Assembly: GCF_031755915.1 (NCBI RefSeq)
Contig: NC_083380.1
Span: forward strand, 16,077,001 to 16,141,000
Reading direction: 5' to 3'
Source: Ziziphus jujuba
Taxonomy: Eukaryota; Streptophyta; Magnoliopsida; Rosales; Rhamnaceae
DNA: 64,000 nucleotides
In this document: positions 1 through 13,909 of the stretch, in pieces
Layout: every line of letters begins with the position of its first letter
Position numbering within the stretch: position 1 is the first letter of the stretch
Notes under the pieces: generated by a model
Seen by the model: only the letters and a program-made list of their open reading frames with translations
Told to the model about the DNA's origin: nothing
Database searches by the model: none
Made by a program: the position numbers and the translations under genes

Positions 1-706
1 CGGGTGCATCATCGGCGATCTGTCCATGATTTTTGGCTGGCAGGTCGATTTTGATGGGTGGGTCATGGTAATCAGGCTCGTGTACTGTTCTGGTGGCCGA
101 AAATGGGTGAACGGTGGTTGGCCGGTCCACCACCCTTTTTCTCTCTCTTTTTCTCTCCTCTTCCTCTCTCCTCTTTCTCTCCCCCCTATCTCACACGATT
201 TCACCCAATCAAAAAGCCTCCTGTGGGTGCCACTGTGCACTCACGAGTTGGCTGGATTTTTGACATGTGGCACTACTGTTCACACACATACATATCAATG
301 AATAGTAGATGTTGTCTGGAAAAAACTTCACAGATCTGTAACTTTTAAACCACATGTTCAAATCAGGCGTGCCGCTAGTCTTTGAACTCATATCAATGAG
401 TACTTCACAACCATGCATGAGTCAAAGCTCAATTTTACAAGAATAAAAAGTCAGCTCGGGCACCCTTGGACAGTTGGACCTTAACTTGTTTTGCTCATAA
501 CTTTCAAGCCCTAGATCTATTTTCGACGTGCTACGAGTCTACAGACTCGTGTCAATGCATACTTTGCAAAGGTACTTCAGTCCACCTAGAATTCTACCCA
601 AATCAAAAAGTCAACATTTGATCCATCTCGGTCAACGATGGTCAAACCTGGTCAACCTCGATCAATTTTGAGAAATTTTTGGTGTACTTCAGAACGGGGT
701 GTTACA
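1..706 (+). mobile_element. 3' end of a large solo-LTR-like repeat (family R), cut by the window edge
   Basis: The stretch matches the last ~700 bases of three other copies that end at 7215, 13692 and 19832. Shared marks are a CT-rich tract (about 135-185), a run of GTCAA-containing words near the end (about 610-665) and a terminal GGGGTGTTACA at 696-706. The left part lies outside the window, so the target-site duplication cannot be tested here. No coding capacity is visible; the short ORFs are not conserved between copies. Confidence 0.8.
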
Positions 707-960
707 TTGAGGTTTTATTAAAAATGATATTTGAGATAACGAGAAAACGTGGACTTGACCTTCTGGAATCTTATTCTTTGGTGTTGACAATATTGAGGAT
801 TATTTTAGGCTTTATAAGTGATCTAAGGCTTTCCATTAGAATAAATATAAGAATTTTTTATTTTATGACTTTGTTGAATTTGATAAAAAGAGCAATTTTT
901 GTCAATGTTAAGAAAACTGGATAACCAATGAGGGACGTGGATTTTATAATTGCAAGTACT
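707..960. other. AT-rich stretch, no gene seen
   Basis: This lies between the end of the family R repeat and a tandem repeat array. It holds one short open frame with no recognisable protein. It probably belongs to the decayed gypsy element to the right, but I see no domain that shows this. Confidence 0.4.
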
Positions 961-1507
961 AGGAATGTAGGCAAATGCAAAAAGAACAATCTCAGTTTTA
1001 ATTTTGTAATATTGGTATTTGATTTAAGGAAATTAGATTTTAGCTCTAAACTTTTCTTTTGATTTGATGGATGGATTTTTGGGAGAGTTACGAGTTGTGC
1101 CAGAGTGATATAGATGATTACAAGATGACTTTGGGAATTGAGAGGAATGTAGGCAGAGGCAAAAAGAACAATCTCAGTTTTAATTTTGTAACACTGGTAT
1201 TTGGTTTAAGGAAATTAGATTCTAGCTCTAAACTTTTCTTTTGATTTGATGGATGGATTTTTAGGAGAGTTACGAGTTGTGCTAGAGTGATATTGATGAT
1301 TATGAGATGACTTTGGGAATTGAGATGAATGTAGACAAAGGCAAAAAGAACAATCTTAATTTTAATTTTCTAACACTGATATTTGGTTTGAGGAAATTAT
1401 ATTTTAGCTCTAAACTTTTCTTTTGATTTGATGGATGGATTTTTAGGAGAGTTATGAGTTGTTCCAGAGCAATATAGATGATTACAAGATGACTTTGGGA
1501 ATTGAGA
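961..1507. repeat. Three tandem copies of a 182-bp unit
   Basis: Units start at about 961, 1143 and 1325 with a constant 182-base step. Each begins with a form of GGAATGTAG and ends with GACTTTGGGAATTGAGA. The copies differ at scattered positions only, so the tripling is fairly recent compared with the decay of the neighbouring pol remnant. There is no open frame through the array. Confidence 0.9.
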
Positions 1508-1859
1508 TTGAAAGATATGTTCTTGTGTAATTTTATTTAGGAGTTTGATAGTTTTCTCTTGCTACTGTTAAGGTTAAGATGGATTGGTTGTTGATCACTC
1601 TTCTACAGGATGATTCTTCCTTTTGGATTACTTGTGGAGGTTAGAGTTGTTTTGTATTGTAATTGTAGTATTCAAGGGGTTGACTTTTGTTTTGTAAAGT
1701 TAAAAGTGTTATACTTTTAGAGTTGAAAAGTAAGTGCTTAGTAGTTTGCATTGTAGTGTTAGTATTCTCCAAGTGTGAGCTTGGTTGAATTGAGTAAGAT
1801 CTCGAGCATAAAAGGTTTTGGCTAATTGAAAATTTTTTTTTTTTGGGGATTCTTAGAAA
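1508..1859. other. Unassigned stretch, no gene seen
   Basis: A low-complexity T/G-rich stretch between the tandem array and the gypsy pol remnant. It may be unrecognisable gypsy internal sequence. I find no domain, RNA gene or clean repeat in it. Confidence 0.35.
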
Positions 1860-2366
1860 GTTGGAGCTACGTGGATGTGTGTAGAAAGGATCTTAAGTTC
1901 GAATTTGGTGATGGGTATTCCTGAAACTCTCTCCTTGGAAGGGTTGCAGTACATTTTGGAATGCAAGGAAAAATAAGTCCTCACTATATTGGACCTTACG
2001 AGATAGTTGAGCCGATAGGTTAGAGGCTCATAAGTTAGACTTGCTGGAGTAGCTTTCATGAGTTCATGACGTATTCTACATCTTTATGCTCGACAAGTAT
2101 ATCTCAGACCCATCACATGTGTTAGAGACATCAAAGATTGAGTTAAGGGATGACTTATCCTATGAGAAACAACTAGTGTAGATTCTGCATAAGGAAAAGA
2201 AAAAGCTTCACAACAATACCATTTCCTTAGTGAAAGTTCTTTGGAGAAATCACCTAGTCAAGGGGGCAACTTGGTAATGAGAGGATTAAACACGGAGTCA
2301 ATATTCTCATCTTTTCCAAAACTAAGGTATAAAGTTCATGGAAGAAATTTCTTCAAAAGGGCAAGT
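1860..2366 (+). pseudogene. Decayed C-terminal end of a Ty3/gypsy chromovirus polyprotein (integrase tail and chromodomain)
   Basis: Read in shifting frames, the strand gives the pol tail usual in Tekay/Del-like chromoviruses: a KFEFGD-like stretch, then KISPHYIGPYEIVEPIG (about 1970-2022), then a DKYISDPSHVLE-like stretch (about 2090-2130), then LVKVLWRNHL near 2240-2265, the chromodomain-like end. Several stops and frameshifts break it, so it makes no protein. A short purine-rich run and TGTAAC follow directly at 2367, the normal place for a polypurine tract and the 3' LTR. The rest of pol, gag and the 5' LTR are not seen upstream in recognisable form. Confidence 0.8.
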
Positions 2367-5300
2367 TGTAACAACTCGTATCAAAATAATCCTGTTGTAC
2401 AAGTTTAACTAGGTTTGACCAAGTGGACCGTACGTAGATCTTAAATTGACTTTTTCTATGGTCAAGATTTTGGTTTGACTAATATGTCATTGTGTAGAAC
2501 TCGTCAATATGAGTTCGTAGACTGGTGGCACCCTAAATTCTAAGTTACAATTAAAAAGCTACGGTTCTAGAAAATTTAAAACATCAATTTTATATCAATG
2601 TCCAAACTAGTTCTAGATTTTTTTCTGTTAGTGACCCAAGCCCTATATAAATGATGGGAAGTGTGTAGAAACAAATCCTAAAATACCAATTTTGTCTCCT
2701 GAACCGGAGAAACCTCTTTCCAAACCAATGAGTTCGAACTAGATTGGTCGGCATCCATTTGACACCCAACAAGTTCGCCATTATTTTGTCCAAATTGGGC
2801 CACCATCCTTATAAACATGCCAACAAAAAGAAAGATGACTCAACAGCAACCTCCAAGGTGAAATTTCACGATGAACAGCCAACCGACATGCTTATATTGA
2901 GCTAGTGAAGTCGGCGGCGGCCGGTGGAGTGGATTGCCAGAGTTTTTGGATTTTTCAGCCATTTCAGGCCAACCCACACACCTTGACCTCCATTTTTGGA
3001 CCCTCTGAACCTATTCTTGTGCTCCATTTGCCAAGATTCCTCACCATTTGAGAGATACATCAATGAGGAGTTTGACCAAGTTTCCCAACAAGTTTTTCGA
3101 CCATCTTAGGCACCACTAGACCGAGGTGAGCATAACATTTTATTTTTATCTCTTGGGCTTTCCATTGATATGAAGTTTGTGAATTTTGGACATCATTTTA
3201 ATAATTCTTCCATTTTTAGGCCAATTAGTTAAATATCGGATAAAATTAGACTATGTTTGGATAAAAATTGATGGACAAAATTAAGATTAAAGTAGTGTAA
3301 TTAAATATTAATAGAACCCATTGAAAGATTCAATTTCAAAAATTGGCCTTCGAGTGAAAAGCCCCAATTTTGAATACCGGATCCTAAAGGTACGCCGTAT
3401 AATTAGATCGCTTAGTGTCAAATTTATATAATTTTATAGTTGTACAAATCATATTAAGACATTTGGTGCAAGCGAATGTCTTTGTTTAGTTGTTGGAGCT
3501 TGTGAAATATTTTATTATATTACAGGTACTTGTGTTGAGTTTAGAGATGATCCTACAGGGGAGTAGGAGTGAGTATCTATAGTACAATTAGTGGTTATAT
3601 CTTTTAAAATATTTTTGGCATTCTAGTATAATATATATGTGGTTTGAATATATTACATCTATCATTTGACATAAAGATTTATTTTATGCATATATGAATC
3701 TATGCTTTTACATATATATATATATATATATATGTCATTATTTTATGTGACATTTGATAAGGTTTTAAACGGTTCTATTGAGTTCATAATGGACTTGTGG
3801 ATTATGGTATTTAAATATATTGGTATTTGAATTGAGATTTTAATAATTTTGGAAAGTAAATGATTTTGATAAAGCTTAACAGAAATTATATGTTTTAAAG
3901 CATGTTTAAATGTTTTATATTTTATGTGCTTAATAAATAATTTATGGTGATATATATTTCATTGTGGTATGAAATGATGATTTGGAATTTTTTTGGAATA
4001 TTTAAATTAATGGTTGGATTTGAATATTAAATTATGTTTTATGGTACAATATTATTTGAAACGGTATGATCTTATAAATATTGTTTTATGCCTACTATAT
4101 TGTATGTTCTTAATTGGTGTACCATATAGTACCAGTGTTTTAGATCAATACTGTATTATAAAGCATAGATTTACTATCAGGACCCGTCCAAAATTCCTCA
4201 CCGGAACCCTAGACAAGTCCTGATCCCAGGAAAATCCTACCGGATCCTCCAATAGAAAATCCGGCAAAACCTCCCATAAGGGTTAGACTTACCATAATTT
4301 TCCTGCATTGAAAACACACTTTTAGATACATCCTCTTATTCCTCCAACCTTACTATAATATATTTCCACAGATTTACAGCACTCCAAAATAACAACAGAG
4401 AATCAATGTATGATTCAATAAATATATGTCCAATCAGTATACAGAGCATTATACAAATAATTATGAAATTAAGAATAAATAAATAAATAAATAATAATTA
4501 ATTGAAAATAATATTTTCTCTCAAAACCCTCACCATTCACTCCGTTGGAAAGGTTCTCCTTTTAAAACATTTTCGCAAAACCCAATCTTTTATGCCTCAA
4601 AAATCAAGGAATTATTAATATAATAAATAATTAAATAATCCAAATACGAATAAAATGTAATGAAATATAATAAAATAAATTTAGAATACTCGCATGAAAG
4701 AAATATAACATAAAGGAAAATTTTAATATATAATTCATAAAATTTGATTTAATAAATCAAGTTAAACAGTATCAAAAGTATAATTTAAATAATTACAAAC
4801 AATCATGTAAAATAAGTAGTAGAAAAATACTATAATATTCATTTTGAAATATTCAGCCAATCTATATAATATTTTTATGGCAAGATGCATTTTAAAAACA
4901 TTAATTTAAAATAAGTGACATAAAATATGAATAAATACATTCTAGAAAATACTAATTGGAAATAGGTGATAAAAAAAATTAAATACATTTAATTTAAATG
5001 CTGCTTTAAAATTTTTGGATTTGAAATTTATTTATGGAAAATAATACTTGACACACCACACTATATACCAGTGATGTCCTACGATACCCAGCGTCCCGAG
5101 CACCATCTGACAGGAGGTTAAAGAGAGAAACTTGCATACGGTCGCTTCGGCGTCCCGACAGCGCCGTTGCTTAAACCGTCATCCCGACCATGGAGGGGGA
5201 TGGCTTATGGCCAATATCAAACTTGCCTGCCCTCGGTCCGATGGGAACTCACGGGAGACATTATAACTTGCGCGCTCATCCACATATACAGTACAAAATA

Positions 5301-8230
5301 CCAGGACTATATGAGTGCGTCTAAAACAAATAACTAAGTTTATTATTAAAATACCCAATTTTTCCAAAATTCACCGTGGGAATTATACCATTTTTCAAAT
5401 TCACCATCCCACATTTTTCTTTAATAACACCAGCATAAATCCATCAATAATATATAATTTTTCTCATATCATAAAATCAACTAGATAATATTTCAAGTGC
5501 ATAAATATATTTTTGAAGCATAATACTTTTAAAACAAATATTTTCCTTCAAATCCTTAAAATCAAGCTGTACCAAAAATGGTATTAAAACCACATAAATT
5601 TCATATATAATTTAATTCCATAGATCGTCAATACCATAAAATAATTTCCACAATGCATAAATTTATATAAATGCATTTTTTATTAATCAAAATAAATTCA
5701 CAAAGAAATTCCGTAATAAATCAAATAATATTACTTTTACAATTCCTTTAAATATCAAATTGTCATAAAATCTAGATTTCCATAATTTATCAAAAATCAT
5801 ATATTTCAATTTATTCAAATATGGGCATCAAAATTTAATTCACAGTTTATCTAACAATTAACATAAAACAAAAACATTCAACTATTAAAATATCACAATA
5901 TAATTAATTTGACTCCCAAAATCAATTTCGAAGGTGGGTCACTCACCTCGAGCACACAATTAACCCAAAATCCTCCATGGGATCAATTCCACGATGCACA
6001 TGTGCTCCTAGAACAACAATATTACACAACTCAAATAAATTAATATTTTATTCAGGTAAATAATACCCGGTACCCGGGGGAGTTTAACACAAACGTTAAC
6101 CAAACTTTACGAGTAATATATCGAATCGAAACTTGTAAAACGAGGATTACGAATATGGTCTTACTTCCCGGAGATCGGCCCTGTGGTAGCCGAAATCTCG
6201 TCGGAAAGCTCTCAGAATTTAAGTCCTCGATTCTCTCAATCTGTTAAGAATTGAGAAAAGTCGACATTGGATTTGGGTTCAAGGGGTCGGAATTAGTGGG
6301 AAAGGATGGGCAGTGCATCTGAAAACTCGCCGGAATGTCGATTTTCCGACGAGCCGCTGTGGTCACCGGAATCCGCCACCGCTGGCGGCGTGTCCGGTGG
6401 CCACGGGCCGTGATTTTTGGTGGCAAGGTAGATCAAGGAATGGGTGACTCAACAGCACTGGCAGTGAGGCAAACGAAGGTCGGAATAGGGAGAATTCTAG
6501 GTTTGAAGTAATCAGTGCTACCACCGGAAAAGCCTCGATTCGGGTGCATCGGCGGTCGGTTGGCCTTGATTTTTGGCTGGCCGACCAGTTTTCAGGTGGT
6601 CTTCAAGCTAGGGTGGCACATGAACTGTTCTGGTGGTCAGAAATGGGTGAACGGCGGTTGGCCGGTTGGGTTTCTCTCTCTAGCTATCTCTCTCTCCTCC
6701 CTCCCCTTCTCAGCCAGTCAAAACGCCGGTGGGTGCCACTGTGCACTCATGGATGGATCCATTTTTTTGACACATGGCACCACTATTCACACACATACAG
6801 ATCCATGAATAGTAAATGCTGTCTCGAAAAAACTTCACAGTTTCGCAACTTTCAAACCACATGTCCAAATTGGACGTGCCGCTAGTCTATGAACTCGTAT
6901 CGATGAGTACTTCACAACCATGCATGAGTCAAAGCTCAACTTTGCATGAACAAAAAGTCAACTCCGGCACCCCTTGGACAGTTTGGACCTCAACTTATTT
7001 TGCTCATAACTTTCAAACCGCAATTCCATTTTCGACGTGCTACTAGTCTATGAACTCGTGCCAATGTGTACTTTGTAATGGTACCTCGGTTAATGTGAAA
7101 TTCCATCGGAACCAAAAAGTCAACATTTGACCCCTTCTCGGTCAACGACGGTCAAAGCCAGTCAACCTTGGTCAAATTTTAGAAATTCCGATGTATTTCG
7201 GGACGGGGTGTTACATTTATCATGATGCCTATGGTACACTAAGAATCGTGAGGTTGGATTCATTCCACAAGTTTATTATTGCCTTTCTTACATTTAGGGT
7301 CTTGAGGTTAGATTCACTCCACAGGTTTATATTACCACGTCGTCTTAGGATGTTAAGGGTCGTGAGGTGGGTTTATTCCACAGGTTTCATTTCTTTTACT
7401 GTCCACTAGTGTTTTGGGATGCTGTGTGTCACTTTGTATTGCTAGATATGTCGTATGGTATATTGTTTATGTTTCTGGTAATATTATTGATTTTTCTTAT
7501 ATTTATAATTTTTATTGCATTTTCATAAATATTTAATAAAATTTTGTTTATATTATTTTATTCTTAATATTTATATCATGATTAAAATATTTTTTAATAT
7601 TATAATGATTATTGGCTTTAAAGTATTTGAGCATCAATTTTATGATATTGACTCGGCATATAAGTTTGCGTTTTGTGAAATTATTTTTAAATGAGAAACT
7701 TTTCAAAAGAGTGGAACGAGAGGTTTTGAGAGAAAGTTTTACAGAAATGAAATATTATTTTCCTATTATACTATGTTACTCTCTGAAATATCTTTATTTA
7801 ACGTTGTATTTGTTTTTAAATCCATTCCCCTTAGATCTAGGCAATTAGCTGGTAGTTTACCTAGTGCACCACTTGTTACTTCGTGCTTTCTACAGTAGCA
7901 GCAGTACCTATATTTCTTTGTTTATCCTTATCTTTCTCGACTTATTTATATTAGTTGTATATTTGAATTTTTTAAATACTCTTAGAATGCTTTAATCTAG
8001 ACATTAGACACAGTATTGACCATATTATATATGTGAAGTTATAGCTTGTAGTATGATAGGCTATAGTTGTGGATCATGATTGTGGATTTTTATGCTTTGT
8101 GGTTTTATCTATATATTGAGATATGTATGTGCTCGTTTGTCTACACTTTAAATAAGGTTCCCTTGAATATTTTTTGGAAATTGTCTAGTGGAACTTCATT
8201 AAGTGGGACTACCCCGAAAGATCTTGGTCC
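2367..8230 (+). mobile_element. 3' LTR of the decayed gypsy chromovirus, split by solo LTR copy A
   Basis: The LTR starts at TGTAAC right after the pol tail. After removing the nested 3.04-kb insertion (4175-7215), the outer pieces 2367-4174 and 7216 to about 8230 read as one ~2.8-kb LTR. The right part holds short direct repeats built on a GGTCGTGAGGT-like word (about 7250-7370). The exact right end is not resolved; it must lie before the segmental duplication that starts at 8237. No open frame of note is present. Confidence 0.6.
4175..7215 (+). mobile_element. Family R solo LTR, copy A (3.0 kb), nested in the gypsy LTR
   Basis: Begins TATCAGGACCC and ends GGGTGTTACA, like copies B, C and D. 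The flanks are TTTAC (4170-4174) and TTTAT (7216-7220), a 5-bp target-site duplication with one mismatch. No primer-binding site, gag or pol is present, so it is a solo LTR or a very large non-autonomous element. Compared with copies B and C it lacks about 200 bases near 4452. A well conserved block (about 5049-5215) holds CACCACACTATATACCAGTG, a candidate TATA region for the LTR promoter. The short ORFs inside are open on either strand in a GC-rich block and carry no known domain. Confidence 0.85.
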
Positions 8231-8236
8231 TATCAA

Positions 8237-10363
8237 TCAATTCCATGAAATGCAGGAATGATCTAGCTATAGAGTCATTAAAAACTTGATCAAAGAATTA
8301 GCGTTTATTGATTAAGATATAAAGTTGATTGCAAAAATTACTTAGTTTGAAAGGCTTGTTGGAATTGATCCGCGATAGGATTTACATTACATGCAATAGA
8401 AGCACCTGAAATACTTAACAAAATAGGTATTAGTTTGGTAATGGTTGGAACAACAAACTCAGATTCATAGTTTCTATAGTATTATGATATTTAAAATATC
8501 TAAAATAATGGATGAATCACAAAAAAAAATCCCATAAATTATTTGACACTTATTAATAACCCCATGATATTATAGAAAATCCCTCTCAAACTATTAAAAA
8601 TTTACAAGTAAAAGAAAATAAAAATACATTAAGAGAAACTTATCCTTATAAAAAATAAAAATAAAAATCTATTAAAATTTTAAAATTTAATATTACTTAA
8701 ATGCCCATAACAAGTATATTCGTTTAATTAAAACTAATAACTTTTTTAAGAAAATATTATTTTTAATAATTTTTGCAGAAAATAATTTTTGAAGAAAATA
8801 TTGTTTTTAATAATTTTTGCAGAAAATAATTTTCGAAGAAAATATTGTTTTTAACTTTTTATCAAAATAATATTATTTTAATAATTTTTTGAAGATAATA
8901 TTATTTTTAATATTTATATAATTTAAAAAAGTTTCGACTAAATTTTTAGAAAATTGATACAATGTGTATTTTAGAAGGGTATTTTTGTTAAATTAATTAA
9001 AATATGTTTAAGCATTTAATTGGTTTAAACGAGCAATATACAGTTAAGGGTTTATATGTTATTTTAATAGTTTAAGGAAGTTATTTGTAAGTATTAAATA
9101 GTTTTAAAAACAAAAGTCGAATGGCTCAGGGGAGCTTTGTGTACGTTTACCCTTGAATAATTTTATAGCAGCTAATCAACTTGAAATTTATTTCATAGGA
9201 TGATGTTTACCAAAATTTATTTAGCAAATGACTTATATTGCTATGATGTGTGAATATATTATTGGTTGGAAAAATTAATACTGCTATGTTATTTGATAAA
9301 TAATTTTGATATTTCTTGAATTATTAATATCGGTGTTCATTATATTTACCTGCTTTAAAGTCTCCATCATATGCCAAAACACTTTTGGACCGCATGTATA
9401 TATAGTTTGCTTTAAACTGCTTTAATCGTTTATCAAATTTTATAGATATATAATATTATTTAAGTTATATATTAGGATTTATTTTACTCTTTTATATATA
9501 TATATATAGTTGCAAAATTTTTATTGTGTGTGAGTTCTACATACATATTTCTTCTCTTTGCAATAATTTTTATTATATATTTAAGGGTTGTGTTTTTGCC
9601 CCTTTCTTTTTACTTTTTTTAGAATGCACATTAATTTTTTTTAGTTAAATTATTATATTGTTATATTTCTACATTAATTGGTATTTAAATTTTTAGCTAT
9701 CCGTAGCATCACTTTCTTATTTGTTGTGTCTCTTCCTTTTCTTTAGAGTTATGGCCACTCCTCGAATTTGTGTTATTTCATTGTCATCCTCTATTACAAG
9801 AATTGACAAAAACAATGAAGAAGCAATGTACTGAACAAGTTTAACTACAATACTAAGTGTACAATAATTGTATATAACAATTAACGTGTGCAACTAAATC
9901 TATTCTTTGTTATCACCATCCGAATTATAAATTCTGGATTCAGATTTTCTTTATTTTTTTAATTTTCCATATGTGAAGTTGTGAGTTCAAATTAGTAATG
10001 ACAAAAAAAGAAAAAGATCAATCACCAGAAAATTTGTCAATATTTATTGTAATGAAAGACTCATTATATTAATAGTTATAAAACAAAACTATATCCACAA
10101 TTTTTTTTGGTAATTTTAAACTTCAAAAATTGAATAAAGTTAAAAGAAAAAACACATTTCCATGACAAACTCCATAACAAATTGTGTTAAATTAATATAC
10201 ATTTTCAAGCATTCTAATGTCATAACCACTACTTTCTAAAACAAAGATCCTGAGTTAGAATCCTTCAATTCTAATATAAAATAATAATAATAATAATAAT
10301 AAATAGAAAAAGTTTGCAACGTTCTAAATTTTTTTATTTTTTTTTTTCATTTTCGATGCTATT
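8237..10363. repeat. Segmental duplication, copy 1 (upstream region of UGT pseudogene 1), left part
   Basis: Colinear with 31053-32763 plus 36055-36445. The copy continues after the nested LTR at 13693-13928, matching up to about 36659. The match starts at TCAATTCCATGAAATG and runs to the UGT fragments, with small indels and scattered substitutions. No protein-coding gene is seen in it. It looks like the former upstream region of a UGT85 gene that was copied together with the gene. Confidence 0.88.
8748..8860. repeat. Short AT-rich tandem repeat (unit about 50 bp, two copies)
   Basis: The unit contains TTTTTGCAGAAAATAATTTT followed by GAAGAAAATATTGTTT and occurs twice in a row. The matching place in the second duplication copy (about 31560-31630) has a single unit, so the array expanded or contracted after the segment was duplicated. 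Confidence 0.65.
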
Positions 10364-13300
10364 TGTTAGGACCCGTTCAAAATTCCTCACCGTAACCCTA
10401 GACAAGCCCTGATCCTAGGGAAACCCTACCGGACCTTCCAATGGAAAATCCGACAGATCCTCCCCTAAGGATTGGATTTACCACAAATTTCCTACACTGA
10501 AAACACACTTCTATATACCTTCCCTTATTCCTCCCACATTACTACAATTTAATACCACAAATTTTCAGCACTCCAAAATGAATAACAGGAAATCAGTGCA
10601 TAATTAATAACTAAATGTCCAATAGAGTATACAGAACATTATACAAATAAATGTGGAATTAATACAATGTCAGATAAAGAAGCAATACAAGATGAAGAGG
10701 AAAAAGAGAGGAAATGTTTCTTGGACTTTTGGCAATGAACTGAGATGTCAGGCTTGTCCCGGACGATTAACGTCTCCAAATCCTTACACCTAGGGGAACG
10801 GAATTTAGAAATATGAGATGCTAATCATCTCAGTGAGTGACCCTATCTACTGTACAATTATAATAGTAATGACAATTATAGTACATTTGATTAATTAAGA
10901 ATAAATAAGTAAATAAATAATAATTAATTTAAAATAATATTTTCTCTCAAAACCCTCACCATCCATTCCGTTGGAAAAGTTCCCCTTTTAAAAACCAATG
11001 AAACAATTAATTTATTTGTATTCCCCGAAAACCAAGGAAACAATTAGTTAACTAAATATCAAAAAAAATATAATAAATCAAACATCTAAAATTTACAATG
11101 AAAATAAAATAGGAATAGAAATAAAAATAATTTCATAACAATTACTAAATGATTAATAAATGTCATAAACAAATAATACAAAAATATTAATGAAACTTAC
11201 ATTAAGGCAATTCAGGAAATAATAAAATAATTAGAATGAATAAATTAATTGAACAATTAAATAAACGAATAATTAAACCAAATTAAAACCTCCATTTAAA
11301 ATAAATGGTAAAAACATAGTAAGATCTCTTTCAAATCATCAAATCAATATAAATAGTAAAATCAAGATAAAATGCTTTGTTAAAACATTAATATAAATAG
11401 CTAATTAAAAACATAATAAAATTCCATAAAATTTGTATTAAAATCTCCAATTGAAATAAATAATAAAAACAACATTAAATACATTCTAATTTAAATACTG
11501 CTTTAAAACTTTAGGATTTGAAACTTATATCAGAAAAATAATACTTGACGCACCACACTATATACCAGTGATGCCTTATGATACCCAGCGTCCCGATCAC
11601 CATCTGGCGCGAGGTTAAAGAGAGAAACTTGCATACAGTCACTTCGGCGTCCTGACAACACCGCTGCTTAAACCGTCATCCCGGCCATGGAGGGGGGAGG
11701 CTTATGGCCAATATCAAACTTGCCTCTCTCGGTCCAATGGAAACTCACGGGAGACATTATAACTTGTGCACTCATCCACATACATAGTACAGAACACCAG
11801 TACTGTATGAGTGCGTCTAAAACAAATAAACAAGTTTATTATTAAAATGCCCAATTTTTCCAAAATTTACCGTGGGAATTATACTATTTTTCAAACTCAC
11901 ATTCCCACATTTTTCCTTAATATTTCCAGCATAAATCCACCGATAATAATATACAAATAATTTTTTTCCAAATCATAAAATCAATTAAATAATATTCCAA
12001 GGGCATAATTATATGATTTGAAACCACCAAACTTAAACCAATATTTTTCTTGAAATATTTAAAATTAAATCATGCCAAAAAAAAATATTAAAACCACATG
12101 AAATTCATATATAATATAATTCAACAATTTCTCAATACCATAAAATAATTTCCACAATAAATCAATTAATATTAAAATCACAATTCCTTTAAATATCAAA
12201 TTTCCATCCAATATAAATTTCCATAATTTGTCAAAAATCATATATGATTTAATGCACATATACATTTCAATTTATTCAAATTGTGCCATCAAAATTTCAA
12301 ATATAATTTTGCTAAATATCTAACACATAAATATTAAATCCAAACATTTAATTACCGCAAAATAAATATAATTTAACATCCGAAAATAATTTTGAAGGTG
12401 ACTCACTCACCTCGAGCACGCAATTAATTCAAGATCCTCCATGGGATCAATTCCACGATGTACACGTACTCCTAGAACAACAATATTGCACAACTCAAAT
12501 AAATTAATATTTTATTCGGATAAATAATACCCAATACCCGGGGGGTTTAACACAAACGTTAACCAAAATTTACGAGTAATGTACCGAATCGAAGCTTGTG
12601 GAACGAGGATTACGAATCTGGTCTTACTTCCCGGAGATCGGACCCAAGGTGGCCGAAATCTCGCCAGAAAGCTTTCGGAATTCAACTCCTTGATTCTCCC
12701 AATCCGTCGTGAATTGAGGAAAATGGACACTGGATTTGAGTTCAGAGGGTCGGAATTAGTGGGAAAGAAGGGGCGGTGCAACTGGAAACTCGCCGAAAAA
12801 TCAATTTCCCGGCGAGCCGCCGTGGTCACTGGAATCCGCCACCACCGGTGGCGGGTCTAATGGCCAATGACCGTGATTTTTGGTGGGAAGGTAGATCTAG
12901 TGATGGGTAACTCAACGGGACTGGAAGTGACGCAAAAGGAGGTCAGAATAGGGAGAAATCTGGGTTTGAAATGATCGGCACCGCTGCCCGAAAAAAGCCT
13001 CGATCCGGGCGCGTCGGCGGTCGGTTGGCCGTGATTTTTGGCTGGCCGGCCGATTTTCAGGTGGGCTTCAAGATGGGGTGGTGCGTGTGAGGAAAGGGTG
13101 GCCAAAAAATGGCTAAGTGGCGGTGGCCGGTCGATTTCTCTCTCTAGCTCTCTCTCTCTCTCCTCCCCTCTTTCTCTCTCCTTCCACCAGCTCACGCATT
13201 TTTGCCTGAATAAAAGCCACCCATGGGTGATACTGTTCACTCACGGCATTGGCTGAATTGCGACAAGTGGTATACACTGTTCACTCAAGCCAAATATATT

Positions 13301-13692
13301 AAAATAATATTGTATTTGAAAAACTCTACAGGTCCATAACTTTCAAACCACATGTCCAAGTCGGACATGCCGCTAGTCTATGAACTTGTATCAACGAGTA
13401 TATTGCAACCATACAAAAGTCAAAACAAAATTCTATAACCATAAAAAGTCAACTCTTGGCACCTTTGGACAGTTTGGGTCTCGACTTATTTTGCCCATAA
13501 CTTTTAAACAGTAACTCCGATTTGGGTGTGCTACTAGTCTACGAACTCGAAGCATCATGTACTTTGCTACAGTACCACGGTCAACTAGAAATTTCACCCG
13601 GAACAAAAAGTCAACTTTTTGACCCACTCAGTCAACGGTCAACCTCGGTTAACGTGCAAAAATTCCGATGTAGTTTGGGACAGGGTGTTACA
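10364..13692 (+). mobile_element. Family R solo LTR, copy B (3.3 kb)
   Basis: Begins TGTTAGGACCCG and ends CAGGGTGTTACA. It interrupts the duplicated segment. The second copy of that segment (around 36440) is uninterrupted there and reads GCTATCGATCTTCC, while this copy reads GCTATT before and TATTGATCTTCC after the element. This gives a TATT duplication, one base shorter than the expected 5 because of a later change or imprecise end. The element keeps the conserved TATATACCAG block (about 11544-11710) and the CT tract near 13138-13190. No retrotransposon protein is encoded. Confidence 0.88.
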
Positions 13693-13909
13693 TATTGATC
13701 TTCCATGATCAAGATATATGACCAATATTATTAATTAGCTATATATTTTTAAAAACTTTTAGGTAAAGCTTAGATAGGGTGTAAGTTGTAACATGACAAA
13801 ATAAAGGTGGGCCCCAAAGGAAGTATGTAGCATAAAGGAAAAGACTCTACCTTTCTCTAAACCTTTTTTGAGTAGAAGATACATGTTAACATAAGAAAAA
13901 CAAAACCCA
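13693..13909 (+). promoter_or_regulatory. Former 5' flank of UGT pseudogene 1 (duplicated segment, right part)
   Basis: The stretch is colinear with 36445-36637 upstream of the UGT stub. It is the direct upstream sequence of the broken gene and so should hold its old promoter, but I cannot point to a clear TATA box. Compared with the other copy it has an extra ~30 bases near 13785-13815. Confidence 0.5.

Noticed and set aside
961..1507. Tandem repeats considered as a CRISPR-like array or RNA gene cluster
   Set aside because: The window is plant nuclear DNA, the units are adjacent 182-bp copies without spacers, and no RNA gene signature is seen.
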